Source of the DNA: Alphaproteobacteria bacterium
GTDB taxonomy: Bacteria > Pseudomonadota > Alphaproteobacteria > Rickettsiales > UBA8987
Assembly: GCA_003531345.1 (NCBI GenBank)
Contig: DQGZ01000167.1
Location: 1 to 5,661 of the forward strand
Length of the DNA: 5,661 nucleotides
Direction of reading: 5' to 3'
Position numbers and translations under genes: made by a program
Notes under the pieces: generated by a model
What the model saw: the letters and a program-made list of their open reading frames with translations, nothing else
What the model was told of the DNA's origin: nothing
The model's database searches: none
Part shown: positions 5,318 through 5,661 of the stretch, in pieces
Layout of the letters: every line of letters begins with the position of its first letter
Numbering within the stretch: position 1 is the first letter of the stretch

Positions 5318-5661
5318 ATGAAACTATTATACTTAGGTGATGTTGTAGGCAAAGCAGGCAGAGACGCAGTGCTAAAACACCTGCCAGAAATACGCAAAAA
5401 ACTCGGGATAAATTTTACTATTATAAATGGTGAAAATTCTGCAGGTGGTTTTGGTATCAATGAAAAAACTGTTAACCAGTTGTTTGATATCGGCACTGAT
5501 GTTATAACCTGTGGCGACCATACTTTTGACCAGAAGGAGACCAAATTCTTTATAAATAAATATTCTGGTTTGCTGCGCCCGCATAATTTCCCTAAACATC
5601 TGCCAGGTAGGGGTTATAATATTTATAACATTGCCGTTAAAAAAATTTTAGTTATTCATCT
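5318..5661 (+). CDS. YmdB/TIGR00282-type metallophosphoesterase, cut by window end
   Basis: Only the first 114 codons are present, and the frame is still open at the last base; relatives are about 260-280 residues. The N-terminus MKLLYLGDVVGKAGR (Asp8), INGENSAGGFGI (Glu39-Asn40) and TCGDHTFDQKE (Asp67-His68) are the first metal-ligand motifs of the TIGR00282/YmdB family of dinuclear-metal phosphoesterases. B. subtilis YmdB hydrolyses 2',3'-cyclic nucleotides and affects biofilm formation; the role in proteobacteria is less clear. Position 67 is Asp where better-known members have Asn (GNHTWD). This may be a clade-typical variant. The remaining histidine ligands fall beyond the window. The ATG starts one base after the murA stop, with only a weak AAAGAA ahead, indicating tight coupling to murA. 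It is an ordinary partial gene at a window edge, not a truncation event. Confidence 0.9.
   Translation, partial: MKLLYLGDVVGKAGRDAVLKHLPEIRKKLGINFTIINGENSAGGFGINEKTVNQLFDIGTDVITCGDHTFDQKETKFFINKYSGLLRPHNFPKHLPGRGYNIYNIAVKKILVIH

Overview
The window looks like chromosomal housekeeping DNA from an AT-rich bacterium. The best guess is a low-GC alphaproteobacterium. The basis is the Dcd type (the long GKSTYARCG/NVTPLEPGWEGH form familiar from alphaproteobacteria and Pseudomonas) and the dcd-murA-metallophosphoesterase run, and the assignment is an inference. Nothing here is a recognisable phage, CRISPR, secretion or defence system.

Layout. Positions 10-168 (+) hold a very short AbrB/SpoVT-type DNA-binding ORF that appears C-terminally truncated, with a perfect 16-bp palindrome at 22-37. 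Positions 169-248 show nothing beyond a 7-bp tandem repeat (194-207). A leftward block follows, read on the minus strand from about 3315 down to 249: phoU (2635-3315), a GT39-type membrane glycosyltransferase (1173-2633) and hisA (249-968). The gap between the glycosyltransferase and hisA is filled almost exactly by a 213-bp non-coding element (972-1184). It has about 31-bp imperfect terminal inverted repeats bounded by TA dinucleotides and nested palindromes inside, so it is MITE-like. One end supplies the stop codon of the glycosyltransferase. The other lies three bases from the hisA start codon.

The rightward block starts from the 68-bp divergent gap at 3316-3383: dcd (3384-3953), murA (4060-5316) and a YmdB/TIGR00282-type metallophosphoesterase cut by the window end (5318 onward). 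The dcd-murA gap contains a long imperfect AT-rich inverted repeat (3953-4020), then a perfect 19-bp tandem duplication (4041-4078) that copies the murA start codon out of frame.

Functionally, Dcd feeds dUMP/dTTP synthesis, MurA commits UDP-GlcNAc to peptidoglycan, HisA is a mid-pathway histidine enzyme, PhoU is a phosphate-signalling regulator, and the GT39 protein probably transfers a sugar from a polyprenyl-phosphate donor at the membrane. They do not form one pathway. The notable features are the small non-coding ones: the MITE-like element, the murA start duplication, the dcd-murA hairpin and the AbrB fragment. No convincing new multi-gene system was found.
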